NCBI GenBank assembly: GCA_045106435.1
Contig: JBGCEN010000196.1
Span: 1 to 11,882, forward strand
From: JBCCIM01 sp045106435
Lineage (GTDB): Bacteria > Bacteroidota > Rhodothermia > Rhodothermales > JAHQVL01
Length of the DNA: 11,882 nucleotides
Direction of reading: 5' to 3'
Shown piece by piece: positions 11,601 through 11,882 of the stretch. Each line of letters starts with the position of its first letter. The stretch's first letter is position 1. The notes under the pieces are model-generated. The model was given only the letters and a program-made list of their open reading frames with translations, ran no database searches and was not told the origin of the DNA. The position numbers and the translations under genes were made by a program.

Positions 11601-11882
11601 ATGCTAAAAAAAAGGAAGATTACAAAAAAGCTTTTACGCTAGTTAGTAAAGTACTCAATGAATGGGATCCATACGGACTTATTGCTTCAGGTTCGTCATC
11701 CGATGAGTTTGACGCAGAGGCAACTGCAATCGTAACACAGCTCCCTAATATTGCATCTCCCCAAGATGCTGCTCGCGTGATTTCAGATGTATTCAAACAT
11801 TGGATGTCTGAACGCGACTTTCCTGTAGTTAATTGTATCGAATCTGGTCAGAAATTGTATCTCATGTTAAAGGAAGAAAATC
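11601..11882 (+). pseudogene. DUF1871-like gene, start frameshifted at A8, runs off the window
   Basis: An open frame from 11591 to the window end contains KAFTLVSKVLNEWDPYGLIA, then SDEFDAEATAIVTQLPNIAS, DAARVISDVFKHW and a CIESGQKLYLMLKEEN end. This fits the small DUF1871 family (function unknown, about 85-100 aa). It has no usable start in frame: TAA at 11588-11590 closes it upstream. The natural ATG at 11601 is one base out of frame across an A8 tract (11606-11613); A9 would join them. It may be a recent slippage mutation, a sequencing error, or a gene that relies on slippage. The 3' end is outside the window. Confidence 0.6.

Larger units (their letters stand above)
9600..11882 (+). mobile_element. 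Integron gene-cassette array, downstream block (partly decayed)
   Basis: Three more attC-type sites (I, J, K) punctuate + strand genes, so the array continues past the GC-rich segment. Unlike the upstream block, cassette ends here do not match: the unit starting TTATGCTGCC (9722) ends at a degenerate R'', and the unit starting TTATGTGCC (10263) ends at GTATAAC preceded by GGTGG. These units are therefore probably products of deletion or fusion, or are immobilised. The array runs off the right end. Confidence 0.85.

Overview
The window is a stretch of a sedentary (probably chromosomal) integron gene-cassette array from a proteobacterium, most likely an environmental gammaproteobacterium. The lineage is inferred from gene families and style only; nothing visible fixes it. 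The diagnostic feature is a set of eleven attC-type recombination sites between short genes, nearly all genes reading on the + strand. Eight sites (B-G, I, K) belong to one resident family of about 127-133 bp. They open with RYYYAAC-like GCATAAC or GTATAAC, followed by a conserved GGCC-ATTAAC-GGCC block. They carry an internal CTGCCCTCAG-like block and close with GTTATGC or GTTATAC. No integrase gene (intI) or attI site lies in the window.

Layout. Positions 1-5943 hold eight cassettes: (1) a small partner protein plus a nucleotidyltransferase-fold protein (AbiEii/MNT-like); (2) a second, diverged copy of that module; (3) a DUF433 antitoxin with a DUF5615 PIN-like toxin; (4) an orphan Imm7-like immunity protein; (5) a DUF4258 toxin-like protein with a cysteine-free YgiT/MqsA-N-like partner; (6) MazE/MazF; (7) a pRiA4b ORF-3-like protein; (8) an unrecognised 130-aa protein. 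For cassettes 2-8 the first bases of the cassette are the reverse complement of its own terminal R'' box. This identifies each as a separately excisable unit.

Positions 5944-9599 are different. They are visibly GC-richer, and the main genes read on the minus strand. The two flanking attC boundaries do not pair with each other. This segment holds a two-gene operon encoding a DUF305 lipoprotein with a Met/His-rich insert and a secreted LVIVD-repeat beta-propeller protein. It also contains a short remnant of a YVTN-type propeller gene and several strong inverted repeats. It looks like ordinary genomic DNA captured into, or inserted into, the array.

Positions 9600-11882 resume the array in a more decayed state: a short protein with a TIR-like/deoxyribosyltransferase-like N-terminus fused to an unrelated tail, an unusually large cassette with a YdjM-family membrane hydrolase, and a DUF1871-like gene whose start codon is out of frame across an A8 tract and which runs off the window.

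Functionally, cassettes 3 and 6 are clear toxin-antitoxin pairs. Cassettes 1, 2 and 5 look like toxin-antitoxin or similar paired modules. Cassette 4 is an immunity gene. This matches the accepted view that such modules stabilise large arrays and protect against neighbours. The DUF305-LVIVD operon is probably periplasmic and metal (copper-type) related, by inference from its Met/His-rich sequence.
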